64,000 nt of DNA, taken from contig DKPJ01000012.1 in NCBI GenBank assembly GCA_002480085.1, forward strand, positions 251,707 to 315,706, given 5' to 3'. The notes under the pieces were generated by a model. It did not search any database and was not told the DNA's origin. It was given only the letters and a program-made list of their open reading frames with translations. Position numbers and translations under genes: made by a program. The DNA comes from Enterobacteriaceae bacterium UBA7338 (GTDB lineage Bacteria; Pseudomonadota; Gammaproteobacteria; Enterobacterales; Enterobacteriaceae). Shown in pieces: positions 22,096 to 31,510 of the stretch; within the stretch, counting starts at the first letter, position 1, and every line of letters begins with the position of its first letter.

Positions 22096-23082
22096 ATGGG
22101 ACAGCTTATTGATGGCGTCTGGCATGACGTCTGGTACGATACGAAGTCAACCGGCGGACGCTTTAAACGCTCGGAGTCCGCGTTCCGTAACTGGCTGACC
22201 GCAGACGGCGAAGCAGGCCCAACGGGCGAAGGCGGTTTTGCACCCGAGAAGGATCGCTACCATCTCTATGTCTCCCTCGCCTGTCCGTGGGCGCACCGGA
22301 CGCTGATTTTCCGCGCGCTGAAGGGGCTTGAGTCGTTTATCGACGTGTCGGTGGTTAACCCGCTGATGCTCGAGAGCGGCTGGACCTTTGATGATGACTT
22401 CCCCGCCGCCACCGGTGACAAGCTCTATCAGCACGATTTCCTCTATCAGCTCTATCTCCACGCCGACCCGCACTATACCGGGCGCGTCACCGTGCCGGTG
22501 CTGTGGGATAAGAAAAACCACACCATCGTCAGCAATGAGTCTGCGGATATTATTCGCATGCTTAACAGCGCTTTTGATGCCCACGGTGCAAAAGCGGGTG
22601 ACTACTATCCGCCAGAGCTACGGACGCAGATTGATGAGCTGAATAGCTGGATCTACGACAATGTGAATAACGGCGTCTACAAAGCCGGGTTCGCCACCAG
22701 CCAGGAGGCCTACGACGAGGCCGTAGAGAACGTCTTCTCCTCTCTGGCGCGGCTGGAGCAGATTCTGGGCCAGCATCGCTACCTGACCGGCAATCGCCTG
22801 ACGGAGGCGGATATTCGCCTGTGGACAACGCTGGTACGCTTTGACCCGGTCTACGTCACGCACTTCAAGTGCGATAAGCACCGGATCAGCGACTACCTGA
22901 ACCTGTACGGATTCCTGCGCGATATCTATCAGCTGCCGGGCATTGCCGAAACCGTGGATTTTGCCCACATCCGCAACCACTACTACCGTAGCCATAAGAC
23001 CATCAACCCGACGGGGATTATCTCCATCGGACCGTGGCAGGATCTGGATGAGCCGCACGGGCGCGATACCCGCTTCGGCTAA
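22096..23082 (+). CDS. yqjG: Glutathionyl-hydroquinone reductase YqjG
   Basis: Xi-class glutathione transferase that removes glutathione from glutathionyl-hydroquinones. 328 residues, the E. coli length. The catalytic Cys63 is in SLACPWAHRT; a thioredoxin-like N-domain and helical C-domain follow, with the conserved HYYRSHKTINPTGI region near the C-terminus. ATG 22096 has AAGGAGAG about 8 nt upstream. It follows yqjF by 81 bp and ends in a strong terminator shared with the convergent yhaJ. Confidence 0.97.
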   Translation: MGQLIDGVWHDVWYDTKSTGGRFKRSESAFRNWLTADGEAGPTGEGGFAPEKDRYHLYVSLACPWAHRTLIFRALKGLESFIDVSVVNPLMLESGWTFDDDFPAATGDKLYQHDFLYQLYLHADPHYTGRVTVPVLWDKKNHTIVSNESADIIRMLNSAFDAHGAKAGDYYPPELRTQIDELNSWIYDNVNNGVYKAGFATSQEAYDEAVENVFSSLARLEQILGQHRYLTGNRLTEADIRLWTTLVRFDPVYVTHFKCDKHRISDYLNLYGFLRDIYQLPGIAETVDFAHIRNHYYRSHKTINPTGIISIGPWQDLDEPHGRDTRFG

Positions 23083-23088
23083 GCTATC

Positions 23089-23118
23089 AGGGCACCTTCA
23101 GGGTGCCCTTTTTTATTT
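23089..23118 (+). terminator. Rho-independent terminator of yqjG
   Basis: AGGGCACC (23089-23096) pairs with GGGTGCCCT (23101-23109) around TTCA, followed by six T. It overlaps the 3' end of yhaJ. Confidence 0.88.
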
Positions 23119-24009
23119 TCCGGCAAATAGCTTGGGGATCTCCCGCAGGCACCAGGCCTTTGCCTCGCCCATGCTGTCACGCCGCCAGGCCATGATAATA
23201 TCCACCTCGCTGGTGGACTCCGGGCTGACCACCCGCAGACGCCCTTCGGCGATATCCTGCTCCACCAGCGGGTAAGGCATGGTGGCTACGCCTAGCCCGG
23301 CCAGCAGCGCATTGCGCTTATCCTCCAGGCTGCTCACCGTCAGGCGCGGCTGTTTGTCCAACAGCTGTACGGTAAGCACCGGGCGCTCGCGGGCGGTATC
23401 GGCTACCGCGACGCCGCGATATTTTACCCGCGTCACCTCAGAGAGCGGCTCCGGCTCCTGATGGATGGGATGATCCGGTGCGGCGACGTAAACGTTGAGG
23501 AGCGTGTAGAGCTTGCGCGAGTTGATCTCTGACGACGAGCGGAAGTGCATATCCGGGGCGATAACGATATCCGCCCGCCCCTGCTCCAGGCGCTCCCACG
23601 CCCCCGCCAGCACTTCGGTAATAATAGAGAGCTGGGTATTGGCTTTCGTCGCCAGCCTCTCCACCAGCGGGAAAAAGGAGGGTGTTGGCACCAGCGCTTC
23701 GCTCACCAGCGTCAGGTGCGTCTCCCAGCCCCGGGCCAGCGCTTCGGCGTCGGTGGTGAGCTTGTCGGCGGCCTCCAGCAGCACGCGTCCTCGCTCCAGC
23801 AGCATCCGCCCGACGTTAGTAAATTTCGTCCGGTGTCCGGAACGGTCGAAGAGCACCACGTCCAGCTCCTCCTCCAGCTTCTGCATGGTATAGCTCAGGG
23901 CGGAGGGCACCCGGCCCAGCTCATCCGCCGCTGCGGCAAAGCTGCCGCGCCTGTCGATGGCGTCCATAACGCGCAATGCTTCGAGCGTCAACGCTCTCTC
24001 TTTAGCCAT
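23113..24009 (-). CDS. yhaJ: LysR-type regulator YhaJ
   Basis: 298 residues, the E. coli length. An N-terminal winged helix (about 5-65, GSFAAAADELGRVPSALSYT) is followed by a LysR substrate domain. In E. coli YhaJ activates yqjF in response to aromatic compounds and affects virulence-gene expression in pathogenic strains. It is convergent with yqjG and divergent from yhaK, which has the typical LTTR arrangement with a 103-bp shared gap. Confidence 0.96.
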   Translation of the reverse strand: MAKERALTLEALRVMDAIDRRGSFAAAADELGRVPSALSYTMQKLEEELDVVLFDRSGHRTKFTNVGRMLLERGRVLLEAADKLTTDAEALARGWETHLTLVSEALVPTPSFFPLVERLATKANTQLSIITEVLAGAWERLEQGRADIVIAPDMHFRSSSEINSRKLYTLLNVYVAAPDHPIHQEPEPLSEVTRVKYRGVAVADTARERPVLTVQLLDKQPRLTVSSLEDKRNALLAGLGVATMPYPLVEQDIAEGRLRVVSPESTSEVDIIMAWRRDSMGEAKAWCLREIPKLFAGK

Positions 24010-24112
24010 GTCTTCTCATTCAGGAAATTTGAACATACCAGGCAGAATATCTGGCTAACAATGCAGCGTCCATACCTTTACCATTGATTTAGTGTAAAGA
24101 GAGGTCAGAATT

Positions 24113-24811
24113 ATGATTACTACCAGAACAGCCAAACAGTGCGGACAGGCAGATTTCGGATGGCTGCAGGCCCGTTACACCTTCTCCTTTGGACACTACT
24201 TTGATCCTAAACTGCTGGGTTACGCCTCCCTGCGGGTGCTGAATCAGGAGGTCCTCGCTCCCGGAGCCTCATTCCAGCCGCGTACCTATCCTAAGGTGGA
24301 TATTCTTAACCTGATCCTCGAGGGTGAAGCCGAGTACCGCGATAGCGATGGTCACCATGTGCAGGTGAAAGCGGGAGAAGCGCTGCTGATAGCGACCCAG
24401 CCGGGGATCAGCTACAGCGAGCACAATCTGAGCAAAGATAAATCTCTGACGCGGATGCAGCTCTGGCTAGACGCCTGCCCGGAGCGAGAGAACCCGCCGG
24501 TGCAAAAAGTTACCATTGCGGGCCAACAACAGCTGCTGGCCTCCCCTGACGGAAACGATGGCAGTTTACAGCTCCGCCAGCAGGTCCGGCTGCACCATAT
24601 TGAGCTGGATAAGGGCGAGCAGCTCAGTTTTCAGCTGCATGGTCCCCGCGCCTACCTGCAGTCGATTCATGGCAGATTCCATGCTCTGACGCCGCAGGAG
24701 GAGCAGAAGGCGCTGACCTGTGGCGACGGGGCCTTTATTCGCGACGAGGCGCATATCACGCTGGTGGCGGACACGCCGCTGCGGGCGCTGCTGGTTGATT
24801 TGCCTGTGTGA
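24113..24811 (+). CDS. yhaK: YhaK, pirin-like bicupin protein
   Basis: 232 residues (E. coli 233). It has the pirin-type N-terminal signature GWLQARYTFSFGHYFDP and two cupin beta-barrels. E. coli YhaK is a cytoplasmic redox-sensitive pirin-like protein induced by nitrosative stress; no defined enzyme activity is established. ATG 24113 has AGAGAGG 9 nt upstream. It is divergent from yhaJ and likely controlled by it. A REP unit follows the stop. Confidence 0.94.
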   Translation: MITTRTAKQCGQADFGWLQARYTFSFGHYFDPKLLGYASLRVLNQEVLAPGASFQPRTYPKVDILNLILEGEAEYRDSDGHHVQVKAGEALLIATQPGISYSEHNLSKDKSLTRMQLWLDACPERENPPVQKVTIAGQQQLLASPDGNDGSLQLRQQVRLHHIELDKGEQLSFQLHGPRAYLQSIHGRFHALTPQEEQKALTCGDGAFIRDEAHITLVADTPLRALLVDLPV

Positions 24812-24819
24812 CCCTGAAA

Positions 24820-24852
24820 CGCCGGGCGGTGCTGCGCTTGCCCGGCCTACGG
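24820..24852. repeat. REP element
   Basis: The unit GCCGGGCGGTGCTGCGCTTG plus CCCGGCCTACGG lies in the 43 bp between convergent yhaK and cyuA. Confidence 0.82.
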
Positions 24853-24854
24853 TA

Positions 24855-26159
24855 TTAGACTTTGTGTGCCATGATGTCGATGATTTGCCGGTCGGTAGCC
24901 TGCATTGCCCGGCAAGCCAGCGCGCAGAGATTAGCAATCGACTGTTCAACGTCGTGCGCCACAATTCCCTCATTGCCGGTCACCGCAGTCTCATCCAGCG
25001 CCATCAGCACCGCTTTCCACGCTGACGAGACGCTGGTCGAAACCTTCATTGCACAGCTGTTAGATGCGCCGTCGCAGATCATCCCGCTGACGTCCCCGAT
25101 CATGCTGCCGATCGCGCTGGCGAGAGTGTCATAGCGTCCGTCCATCAGCCATGCCATTCCTGCCGCCGCCCCCATGGCCGCCGTCGTCGCGGCGCAGAGC
25201 GCCGACAGGCGCGGGAGCTGGTGGTGGATGTAGATTGCGCTGAGGTGGGAAAGCATCAGCGCGCGGGCCAGCCGCTCGTCGCCCTCACCTAAAAACTCGG
25301 CTAATACCACAACCGGCAGCGTGGCGGCGATCCCCTGGTTGCCGGATCCGGAGTTGCTCATCGCCGGCAGCGCAGCGCCCCCCATTCGCGCATCCGAGGC
25401 GGCGCTGGTACGGATCACGATCGACGTGGAGATATCGTTCGCCAGCAGGCCGCGATCGCACTGCTTTTGCAGGGTAGTACCAATATGCAGGCCCCACTCC
25501 TGCGCCAGTCCCTCCCTGGAGAGCGCATCGTTGATGCGGCCCGCATCAAGAATAAAGCGGATACGCTCAAACGGTGCCTGCTCAATGAAGGCCAGAATGG
25601 CGCGCAGCGTAGTCTGTGACAGCACTGCCAGCGGATCTTCGCTGCTCTCTCCCACCTCGCAGCTGCGCTGGAAAACCGTCTCGCCCTGCTTTTCGATCCT
25701 TACGATGCGGGTATGATCGCCCTCGATCGTCACGCTAGCATGGCTATCCGCCGTATAGACGCAGGCGCGGGCGTAGAGGATCTCACTGCACGGCTCCTGT
25801 AGCCTGACGCATACCCGCTCCTCGGCAAGCATCGCTTTCGCCTCCGCTATGGCCTGTGGCGACGCGGCTTTTAGCACCTCCAGCCCGGCGGCGGCCTCGC
25901 CTCCGAGCGCGCCGAGGGCGGCGGCAATCGGCAGCCCCACCATGCCGGTTCCCGGTACGGTGACCCCCATCCCGTTTTTCAGCAGGTTAGGCGAGACAAA
26001 GCACTCTATGCGCTCGACCTTGCCGGAGAGCTGGGCGGCGGCGGTAGCGCTGGCCAGCGCCAAGGATACCGGTTCGGTACAGCCCAGCGCGGGTTTAACC
26101 TCCTGGCGTACGATCTGAATAAACCGATCCCATTCCGGGTTCCATTTTGCATCTGACAT
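24855..26159 (-). CDS. cyuA: L-cysteine desulfidase CyuA (YhaM)
   Basis: 4Fe-4S enzyme that splits L-cysteine to pyruvate, ammonia and sulfide. 434 residues from ATG 26159 ([10 protein letters not shown]). Family cysteines are visible in KPALGCTEP (near residue 30) and in the C-terminal [13 protein letters not shown] segment. The core [16 protein letters not shown] motif is intact. Three in-frame ATGs exist (26180, 26171, 26159). The last aligns best with the E. coli start, but none has a strong ribosome binding site. It is downstream of cyuP with a gap of about 34 bp, forming cyuPA, the main anaerobic cysteine-degrading operon, controlled in E. coli by CyuR (DecR). Confidence 0.94.
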   Translation of the reverse strand: MSDAKWNPEWDRFIQIVRQEVKPALGCTEPVSLALASATAAAQLSGKVERIECFVSPNLLKNGMGVTVPGTGMVGLPIAAALGALGGEAAAGLEVLKAASPQAIAEAKAMLAEERVCVRLQEPCSEILYARACVYTADSHASVTIEGDHTRIVRIEKQGETVFQRSCEVGESSEDPLAVLSQTTLRAILAFIEQAPFERIRFILDAGRINDALSREGLAQEWGLHIGTTLQKQCDRGLLANDISTSIVIRTSAASDARMGGAALPAMSNSGSGNQGIAATLPVVVLAEFLGEGDERLARALMLSHLSAIYIHHQLPRLSALCAATTAAMGAAAGMAWLMDGRYDTLASAIGSMIGDVSGMICDGASNSCAMKVSTSVSSAWKAVLMALDETAVTGNEGIVAHDVEQSIANLCALACRAMQATDRQIIDIMAHKV

Positions 26160-26193
26160 AATAGCGTCCATCTGGTTCATGAGATTAATAGCA

Positions 26194-27522
26194 TCAGGCG
26201 AAGGCCAGCAGCGGTGAAATACAGAGCAGCAGGCCGGTAATAATGATGATCTTCAGCGACAGGCCTTTGTACTTGTGCAGCGCCGGCACCTTATAGACCA
26301 GCCAGGCGGGAATTAAGCAGCCGATCAGGCCGAATATAGGGCTACAGATTGAGGTGAAGCTCAGCACCGGCGCATTAAGCACAATCGCGCTCCATGCCAG
26401 CAGAATGGCGAAGATCATGATCCCGCCCTGGACATATTTTTCATCAAACTGCCGGGTCGGGAATTTACGCCGCAGCAGGTTCATGACGATGCCCTGGGTC
26501 GCCTCGCGAAAGCCAAGATAAACGCCAAAGAAAGCGGTCATCACGGCAAAGATATTTAAAATAACGCTGACTACTTTTACCCAGCCGGCACCGTCACCGC
26601 TAATAAACTGTGCAGCAATGGCCAGCGCGGAGATATTTTGCTGATAGGCTTTTACCGCTTCATCGTGTCCCATAGCCAAGGTGAATGATACGGCGTAGAA
26701 AAAGACGGTAATAAACAGAATGGCAAAGGCAATATTCATCGCCCGCAGGGCTTTATAGCGAGCAACCTCAACCGACTTCTCTTTGGCGCGGTAGGAGATA
26801 ACCATCGGGCTAAGGGTCTGGATAAAGAGAATTGAGGTCAGGGTAAAGGGCAGCGTAATGATCGCGTTCTTAATCAGCAGGCCAGCGGGCGGGAGCGCTC
26901 CGGCATTATAGAGATGCCATAGCCCCACCATACTCAGCCCCAACGCCGCGACCACCAGCAGCTTAGTCAGCACCATTAGGCTCGAAACCTTAAACAGCAG
27001 CTTCTCGCCACGTGAGGAGATGGCGACCAGAATGCAGATCAGCACCAGGCCATAGAATGGGTTATCGGAGAGCAGCCCTTGGGTGACGCCAAAGGTGTGC
27101 AGGTAGGAGGCGCTATCGTTGGTGATGGCGGTGGAGTAGACGAACATCCAGATCACCAGCATGATAAAGTAGAGCGCGCCTAATAAGACGCCCCAGTTTT
27201 TACCTAAATAGCCGCTAATGACGCTGGGATAATCCTTGCACTCCGGTGACTCCGCCAGGGTATTAATAAATAGTCGCTGGAAGAGATACATTGCCGGGTA
27301 GCCAATAATGGATGAGAGGAGAAATACCCACAGCCCCATTAACCCCACCTGCACCGGCAGAAAAACAATTCCCGCACCGATGGCCATGCCGATACTCATA
27401 ATCACCCAGCCCGTGTCGGTGCTGTCGAATTTAATCGCCTCGCGCCACGCCTGCTCCGACATTCCTGCCTTTCGGGCCGCCGCCGATGTGCCTGGTATCA
27501 CATCAATATTATTCGTGCTCAT
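26194..27522 (-). CDS. cyuP: Cysteine/serine-type amino acid permease CyuP (YhaO)
   Basis: 442 residues (E. coli 443), HAAAP/STP family with about 11 membrane helices starting at [19 protein letters not shown]. It imports cysteine for CyuA. The first 30 residues ([20 protein letters not shown]) match E. coli exactly. It is first in cyuPA. The 326-bp gap upstream has a CRP site at 27715 and two REP units, and no other gene until the small ORF at 27849. Confidence 0.96.
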   Translation of the reverse strand: MSTNNIDVIPGTSAAARKAGMSEQAWREAIKFDSTDTGWVIMSIGMAIGAGIVFLPVQVGLMGLWVFLLSSIIGYPAMYLFQRLFINTLAESPECKDYPSVISGYLGKNWGVLLGALYFIMLVIWMFVYSTAITNDSASYLHTFGVTQGLLSDNPFYGLVLICILVAISSRGEKLLFKVSSLMVLTKLLVVAALGLSMVGLWHLYNAGALPPAGLLIKNAIITLPFTLTSILFIQTLSPMVISYRAKEKSVEVARYKALRAMNIAFAILFITVFFYAVSFTLAMGHDEAVKAYQQNISALAIAAQFISGDGAGWVKVVSVILNIFAVMTAFFGVYLGFREATQGIVMNLLRRKFPTRQFDEKYVQGGIMIFAILLAWSAIVLNAPVLSFTSICSPIFGLIGCLIPAWLVYKVPALHKYKGLSLKIIIITGLLLCISPLLAFA

Positions 27523-27714
27523 AACGCTCTCGCTTATTAATGTAGGGACAGATTTATTATTGATGCCGCTAATAGTGCGGCTATTGGTATGGATTAATCG
27601 TAATCAGGAAGCGGGAGAAAAACTTGGCTATTGTTTAATTTGAATGGAACAGGAAGAGAAACGACGGCTGTATTTTTGTATTAAATAATAAAACTATTCT
27701 AACGCTGGTGTATG

Positions 27715-27730
27715 TGTGAAGGGGATCACG
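27715..27730. promoter_or_regulatory. CRP site upstream of cyuP
   Basis: TGTGAAGGGGATCACG matches TGTGA-N6-TCACA in nine of ten bases, 193 bp upstream of the cyuP start. CRP activates cyuPA in E. coli, so this is plausible. The distance suggests a long leader or action from far upstream. Confidence 0.65.
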
Positions 27731-27751
27731 CAGGATTATTAGTCTATAGAA

Positions 27752-27829
27752 TGCCGGGCGGCGCTGCGCTTGCCCAGCCTACAGATCATGCCAGACCGTA
27801 GGCCCGCGCAAGCGCAGCGCCGCCGGGCA
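27752..27829. repeat. BIME: two inverted REP units
   Basis: REP units at about 27752-27782 and 27798-27829 face each other and share the GCCGGGCGGCGCTGCGCTTG core and its complement. They lie 19 bp before the small ORF at 27849. Confidence 0.85.
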
Positions 27830-27848
27830 GACAAAAAGGTGGGATAGT

Positions 27849-28004
27849 ATGATAAACGATATCGAAAACGCGGTTACCGAGTGGTATGACACAACTTATA
27901 ACAGCAAGCCGCTATTTGCCAAAACCAAGCCTGCGCTAACGCCTGAGACAAGCCTGTCCACCGGCAAATACCCTTGGGCGCGTGAAACAGGGGATGCTGC
28001 CTAA
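27849..28004 (+). CDS. Unrecognised 51-residue ORF, possibly the first part of a frameshifted small gene
   Basis: ATG 27849 is preceded by GGTGGG 6 nt upstream, a good ribosome binding site. The product (MINDIENAVTEWYDTTYNSK...) is mixed-charge and soluble-looking, and I do not recognise it. A second frame, open from about 27967 and with an ATG at 27994, continues to TGA 28108-28110 and ends KSAKAGRWLYD. Removing one base near 27970 would join both into one protein of about 88 residues (see findings). It lies between REP units and the rnpB terminator, where K-12 has the tdc operon, yhaB and yhaC. It may be a real small gene, a frameshifted remnant, or noise. Confidence 0.4.
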   Translation: MINDIENAVTEWYDTTYNSKPLFAKTKPALTPETSLSTGKYPWARETGDAA

Positions 28005-28130
28005 CTTTCTTCGTCCGAAATCCCAAAGGATCCCGGAAGTGCAACCTAAACCGCTCACGCTTCAGATGCTGATTAAGTCAGCGAAAGCGGGCCGCTGGCT
28101 GTATGATTGATCATAATTTGTCGTGACGCT

Positions 28131-28160
28131 AAAAACAAAAAACCCCGCCGAGGCGGGGTT
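28131..28160 (-). terminator. Rho-independent terminator of rnpB
   Basis: AACCCCGCC pairs with GGCGGGGTT (28141-28149, 28152-28160), followed on the minus strand by TTTTGTTTTT. It lies just after the RNase P RNA 3' end. Confidence 0.92.
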
Positions 28161-28170
28161 CTGTGTAAAG

Positions 28171-28552
<382 letters not shown>

Positions 28553-28559
28553 GGCGCGC

Positions 28560-28588
28560 AGTATAGAGGGTTTACGCCCCGCTGTCAC
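28560..28588 (-). promoter_or_regulatory. Sigma-70 promoter of rnpB
   Basis: -35 GTGACA (28588-28583), a 17-bp spacer and -10 TATACT (28565-28560), then a GC-rich discriminator (GCGCGCC) before the RNA start at 28552. The discriminator fits stringent control of a stable RNA. The -35 hexamer covers the garK stop codon. Confidence 0.8.
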
Positions 28589-29730
28589 CCCTCCGTCAAC
28601 ATCCCGACCCGCAGGGTGGCGGCAATGTTGCGTGAGGCGCGGTAGATATTGTCGAATGCGCCCCGGAAGGCCTCTTCCAGCGTGCCGATGCTGGTCAGCA
28701 CGCTAAATACCGCATCGATACCGTACTGATGCACAACGCCCACGTCGTGGGTCAGGCTACCCGCGATGCCAATCACCGGCTTATGGTATTTCTTGGCCAC
28801 GCTCGCCACGCCCACGGGCACCTTGCCGTGAATGCTCTGGCTGTCGATTCGCCCCTCGCCGGTGACCACCAGCGTGCAGTCGTGAATATGCTCTTCCAGG
28901 TTCAGCGCCTGGGTGACGATCTCAATGCCGCTGCGTAGCTCAGCGCCCAGGAAAGCCATCAGCGCCGCGCCCATCCCGCCCGCCGCACCCGCGCCAGGCA
29001 CGTTTTTTACATCCACGCGCAGGGATCTTTTAATCACGTCGGCGTAGTGATTGAGGTTGCTGTCCAGCTCAACAATCTGCGCTTCGGTAGCCCCTTTCTG
29101 CGGGCCAAAGATGCGCGATGCGCCCTGCTCACCCGTCAGCGGGTTCGTCACATCGCAGGCGACACGGATGGTGCACGCTGCCAGACGCGGATCCAGCCCG
29201 CTGATGTCGATGGTGTTAAGGCTTATCAGGCTGCCGCCGCCGTGACCAATCTCGGTGCCGTTGGCATCGCACAGCTTCGCGCCCAGCGCCTGGACCATGC
29301 CCGCGCCGCCGTCGTTGGTGGCGCTGCCGCCGATGCCAATAATGATATTCCGTGCGCCATGCTCCAGCGCGTGCAGGATCAGCTCCCCGGTGCCGCGCGA
29401 GGTGGTAATCAACGGGTTACGTTGTTCAGGTGGCACGAGAGCCAGTCCGCTGGCGGCGGCCATCTCGATAAAGGCGGTATTCCCGTCGCCGGACATCCCC
29501 CAGCGGGCGTCAACGCGCTCCCCCAGCGGGCCGGTCACCGACGCCGTATGCTCCGCCCCTTGAGTGGCGGCAATCATCGCCTCAACCGTGCCTTCTCCAC
29601 CGTCGGCGACCGGAACGGAGACGTACTGCGCGTCCGGAAAAATTTCCCGGAAGCCTTTTTCTATCGCCTGGGCTACCTCGGTAGCAGAGAGGCTTTCTTT
29701 ATAAGAGTCTGGGGCGATTACGATTTTCAT
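28585..29730 (-). CDS. garK: Glycerate 2-kinase GarK
   Basis: Phosphorylates D-glycerate to 2-phosphoglycerate, the last step of galactarate/glucarate breakdown. 381 residues, the E. coli length. The glycerate kinase family 1 segments VIAPDSYKESLSATEVAQAI, GGEGTVEAM, IGIGGSATNDGGAGMVQALG and TGEGRIDSQSIHGKVP are all intact. ATG 29730 begins MKIVIAPDS. It is last in garPLRK, 62 bp after garR. The gap holds a strong hairpin. Its stop codon overlaps the rnpB -35 element. Confidence 0.97.
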   Translation of the reverse strand: MKIVIAPDSYKESLSATEVAQAIEKGFREIFPDAQYVSVPVADGGEGTVEAMIAATQGAEHTASVTGPLGERVDARWGMSGDGNTAFIEMAAASGLALVPPEQRNPLITTSRGTGELILHALEHGARNIIIGIGGSATNDGGAGMVQALGAKLCDANGTEIGHGGGSLISLNTIDISGLDPRLAACTIRVACDVTNPLTGEQGASRIFGPQKGATEAQIVELDSNLNHYADVIKRSLRVDVKNVPGAGAAGGMGAALMAFLGAELRSGIEIVTQALNLEEHIHDCTLVVTGEGRIDSQSIHGKVPVGVASVAKKYHKPVIGIAGSLTHDVGVVHQYGIDAVFSVLTSIGTLEEAFRGAFDNIYRASRNIAATLRVGMLTEG

Positions 29731-29764
29731 ATCAGTAGCCTGTTACTGCACGCGGCATAGATTC

Positions 29765-29791
29765 CGGGCGCGTCACCGCGCCCGTTTTTTT
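29765..29791 (+). terminator. Intercistronic hairpin garR-garK, with a U-tract only in the antisense direction
   Basis: CGGGCGCG (29765-29772) pairs perfectly with CGCGCCCG (29777-29784) around TCAC, and seven T follow on the plus strand. It therefore looks like a terminator for plus-strand (antisense) transcription. In the garPLRK transcript the same bases form an 8-bp GC-rich hairpin without a U-tract, just after the garR stop. Confidence 0.65.
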
Positions 29792-29792
29792 A

Positions 29793-30683
29793 TTAGCGAG
29801 CGATTTCTACCTTCGCCAGTTTTTCGTAGTAGCACGCAAGGGCGCTGTGGTCGTCGTTGCCGTGACCGTCAGCGCGCAGGGCCTGCATCATCTCCATTAC
29901 CGCCGCGGTCAGCGGCAGCTGCGCCCCCACGCCGTGGGAGGTATCCAGCGCGTTGGCCAGATCTTTGATGTGCAGATCGATGCGGAAGCCCGGCTTGAAG
30001 TTGCGATCCAGCACCATCGGCGCTTTTGCCTCCAGTACGGTGCTGCCCGCCAGTCCGCCGCGGATAGCCTGGAAGACCAGATCCGGGTTCACGCCTGCTT
30101 TGGTCGCCAGACTCAGGGCTTCAGACATGGCGGCGATGTTCAGCGCCACGATCACCTGGTTTGCCAGCTTGGTCACGTTGCCCGCGCCGATATCGCCGGT
30201 GTGCACCACCGAGCCAGCCATCGCTTTCAGCAGGTCGTAGTACTTATCGAACAGCGCTTTGTCGCCGCCAACCATCACGGAGAGCGTGCCGTCGATCGCT
30301 TTCGGCTCGCCGCCGCTGACCGGCGCATCCAGCATCTGCACGCCTTTCGCCTGCAGCGCGTCGCTGATTTCACGGCTGGCCAGCGGTGCAATGGAGCTCA
30401 TGTCGATCAGCACGGTGCCCGCTTTCGCCCCTTCGATAATGCCGCCTTCACCCAGCGCCACCTCTTTTACGTGCGGGGAGTTTGGCAGCATGGTGATGAT
30501 CACATCACACTGCTCGGCAATCTCTTTTGCCGTTGAGGCAGTTTCTGCACCGGCGGCAATGACTTCAGCAACCGCCTCATGGTTACGGTCAGAAACCACC
30601 AGCGAGTAACCGGCTTTAATGAGGTTTTTACTCATTGGTTTACCCATGATGCCCAGGCCAATGAAACCAACTTTCAGTGTCAT
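29793..30683 (-). CDS. garR: Tartronate semialdehyde reductase GarR
   Basis: Beta-hydroxyacid dehydrogenase that reduces tartronate semialdehyde to D-glycerate with NAD(P)H. 296 residues (E. coli 294). The N-terminal dinucleotide motif KVGFIGLGIMGKPMSKN, the substrate motif DAPVSGGEPKA and the catalytic lysine in NVTKLANQVIVA (family signature) are present. The ATG used gives MTLKVGF, with GAGAG 7 nt upstream. It is third in garPLRK, 30 bp after garL. Confidence 0.97.
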   Translation of the reverse strand: MTLKVGFIGLGIMGKPMSKNLIKAGYSLVVSDRNHEAVAEVIAAGAETASTAKEIAEQCDVIITMLPNSPHVKEVALGEGGIIEGAKAGTVLIDMSSIAPLASREISDALQAKGVQMLDAPVSGGEPKAIDGTLSVMVGGDKALFDKYYDLLKAMAGSVVHTGDIGAGNVTKLANQVIVALNIAAMSEALSLATKAGVNPDLVFQAIRGGLAGSTVLEAKAPMVLDRNFKPGFRIDLHIKDLANALDTSHGVGAQLPLTAAVMEMMQALRADGHGNDDHSALACYYEKLAKVEIAR

Positions 30684-30713
30684 AGTGCGTCTCTCTCTTC
30701 AGTTCGATGGTGG

Positions 30714-31484
30714 TTATTTCTTGAATGAATCAGCTAAGCGCTGGGTCCCGGCGCGGAATACGCCCAGGTCGCTGCCAACGGCAACGAAGGTTGCGCCCCA
30801 CTCCAGGTAACGGCGCGCATCGGTCTCTACCGGCGCGAGGATGCCGCTCGGCTTACCGTGCGCTTTCGCACGGGCAAAAATGTGCTGGATGCAGCGCTGG
30901 ACTTCCGGGTGCGATGCATTGCCTAAGTGGCCCAGCGCGGCGGCCAGGTCGCTTGGGCCAACGAAGATGCCGTCCACGCCGTCGGTGGCGGCGATGGCAT
31001 CAACGTTATCGACACCCTGCTGGCTCTCAATCTGCACCAGGATGGTGATGTTCTTGTTTGCCTGGCCGAAGTAGTCCGGCACGGTGCCAAACATGTTGGC
31101 GCGATGGGAGACCGACACGCCGCGAATGCCCTCCGGCGGATAGCGGGTAGAGGCCACTGCCAGCACGGCTTCCTCTTCAGTCTCGACAAACGGGATCAGG
31201 AAGTTGTAGAAGCCGATATCCAGCAGGCGCTTGATAGCAATCGGATCGTTAGCCGGGGCACGAACCACTGGCGCGCTGCTGCTGCCCTTCAGGGCCATCA
31301 GCTGCGGAATAAAGGTGGTGACATCGTTCGGCGCGTGTTCGCCGTCGAGCACCAGCCAGTCAAAACCGGCCAGGCCTAGCACTTCGGTGCTGATCGGGCT
31401 TGCCAGCGCGGACCAGCAGCCAATCTGAATCTGATGCGCTGCCAGCGCAGCCTTGAATTTGTTTGGGAAGATATCGTTAGTCAT
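30714..31484 (-). CDS. garL: 5-keto-4-deoxy-D-glucarate aldolase GarL
   Basis: HpcH/HpaI-type class II aldolase that splits 5-keto-4-deoxy-D-glucarate into pyruvate and tartronate semialdehyde. 256 residues, the E. coli length, from ATG 31484 ([11 protein letters not shown]). An ATG one codon upstream (31487) is also possible; AAGG is 8 nt before 31484 and 5 nt before 31487. Family motifs: [15 protein letters not shown] (metal side), [13 protein letters not shown] (metal Glu) and [15 protein letters not shown]. It is second in garPLRK, directly after garP. Confidence 0.96.
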   Translation of the reverse strand: MTNDIFPNKFKAALAAHQIQIGCWSALASPISTEVLGLAGFDWLVLDGEHAPNDVTTFIPQLMALKGSSSAPVVRAPANDPIAIKRLLDIGFYNFLIPFVETEEEAVLAVASTRYPPEGIRGVSVSHRANMFGTVPDYFGQANKNITILVQIESQQGVDNVDAIAATDGVDGIFVGPSDLAAALGHLGNASHPEVQRCIQHIFARAKAHGKPSGILAPVETDARRYLEWGATFVAVGSDLGVFRAGTQRLADSFKK

Positions 31485-31510
31485 CATCTCTACCTTGAAG
31501 TAACCGTTGC

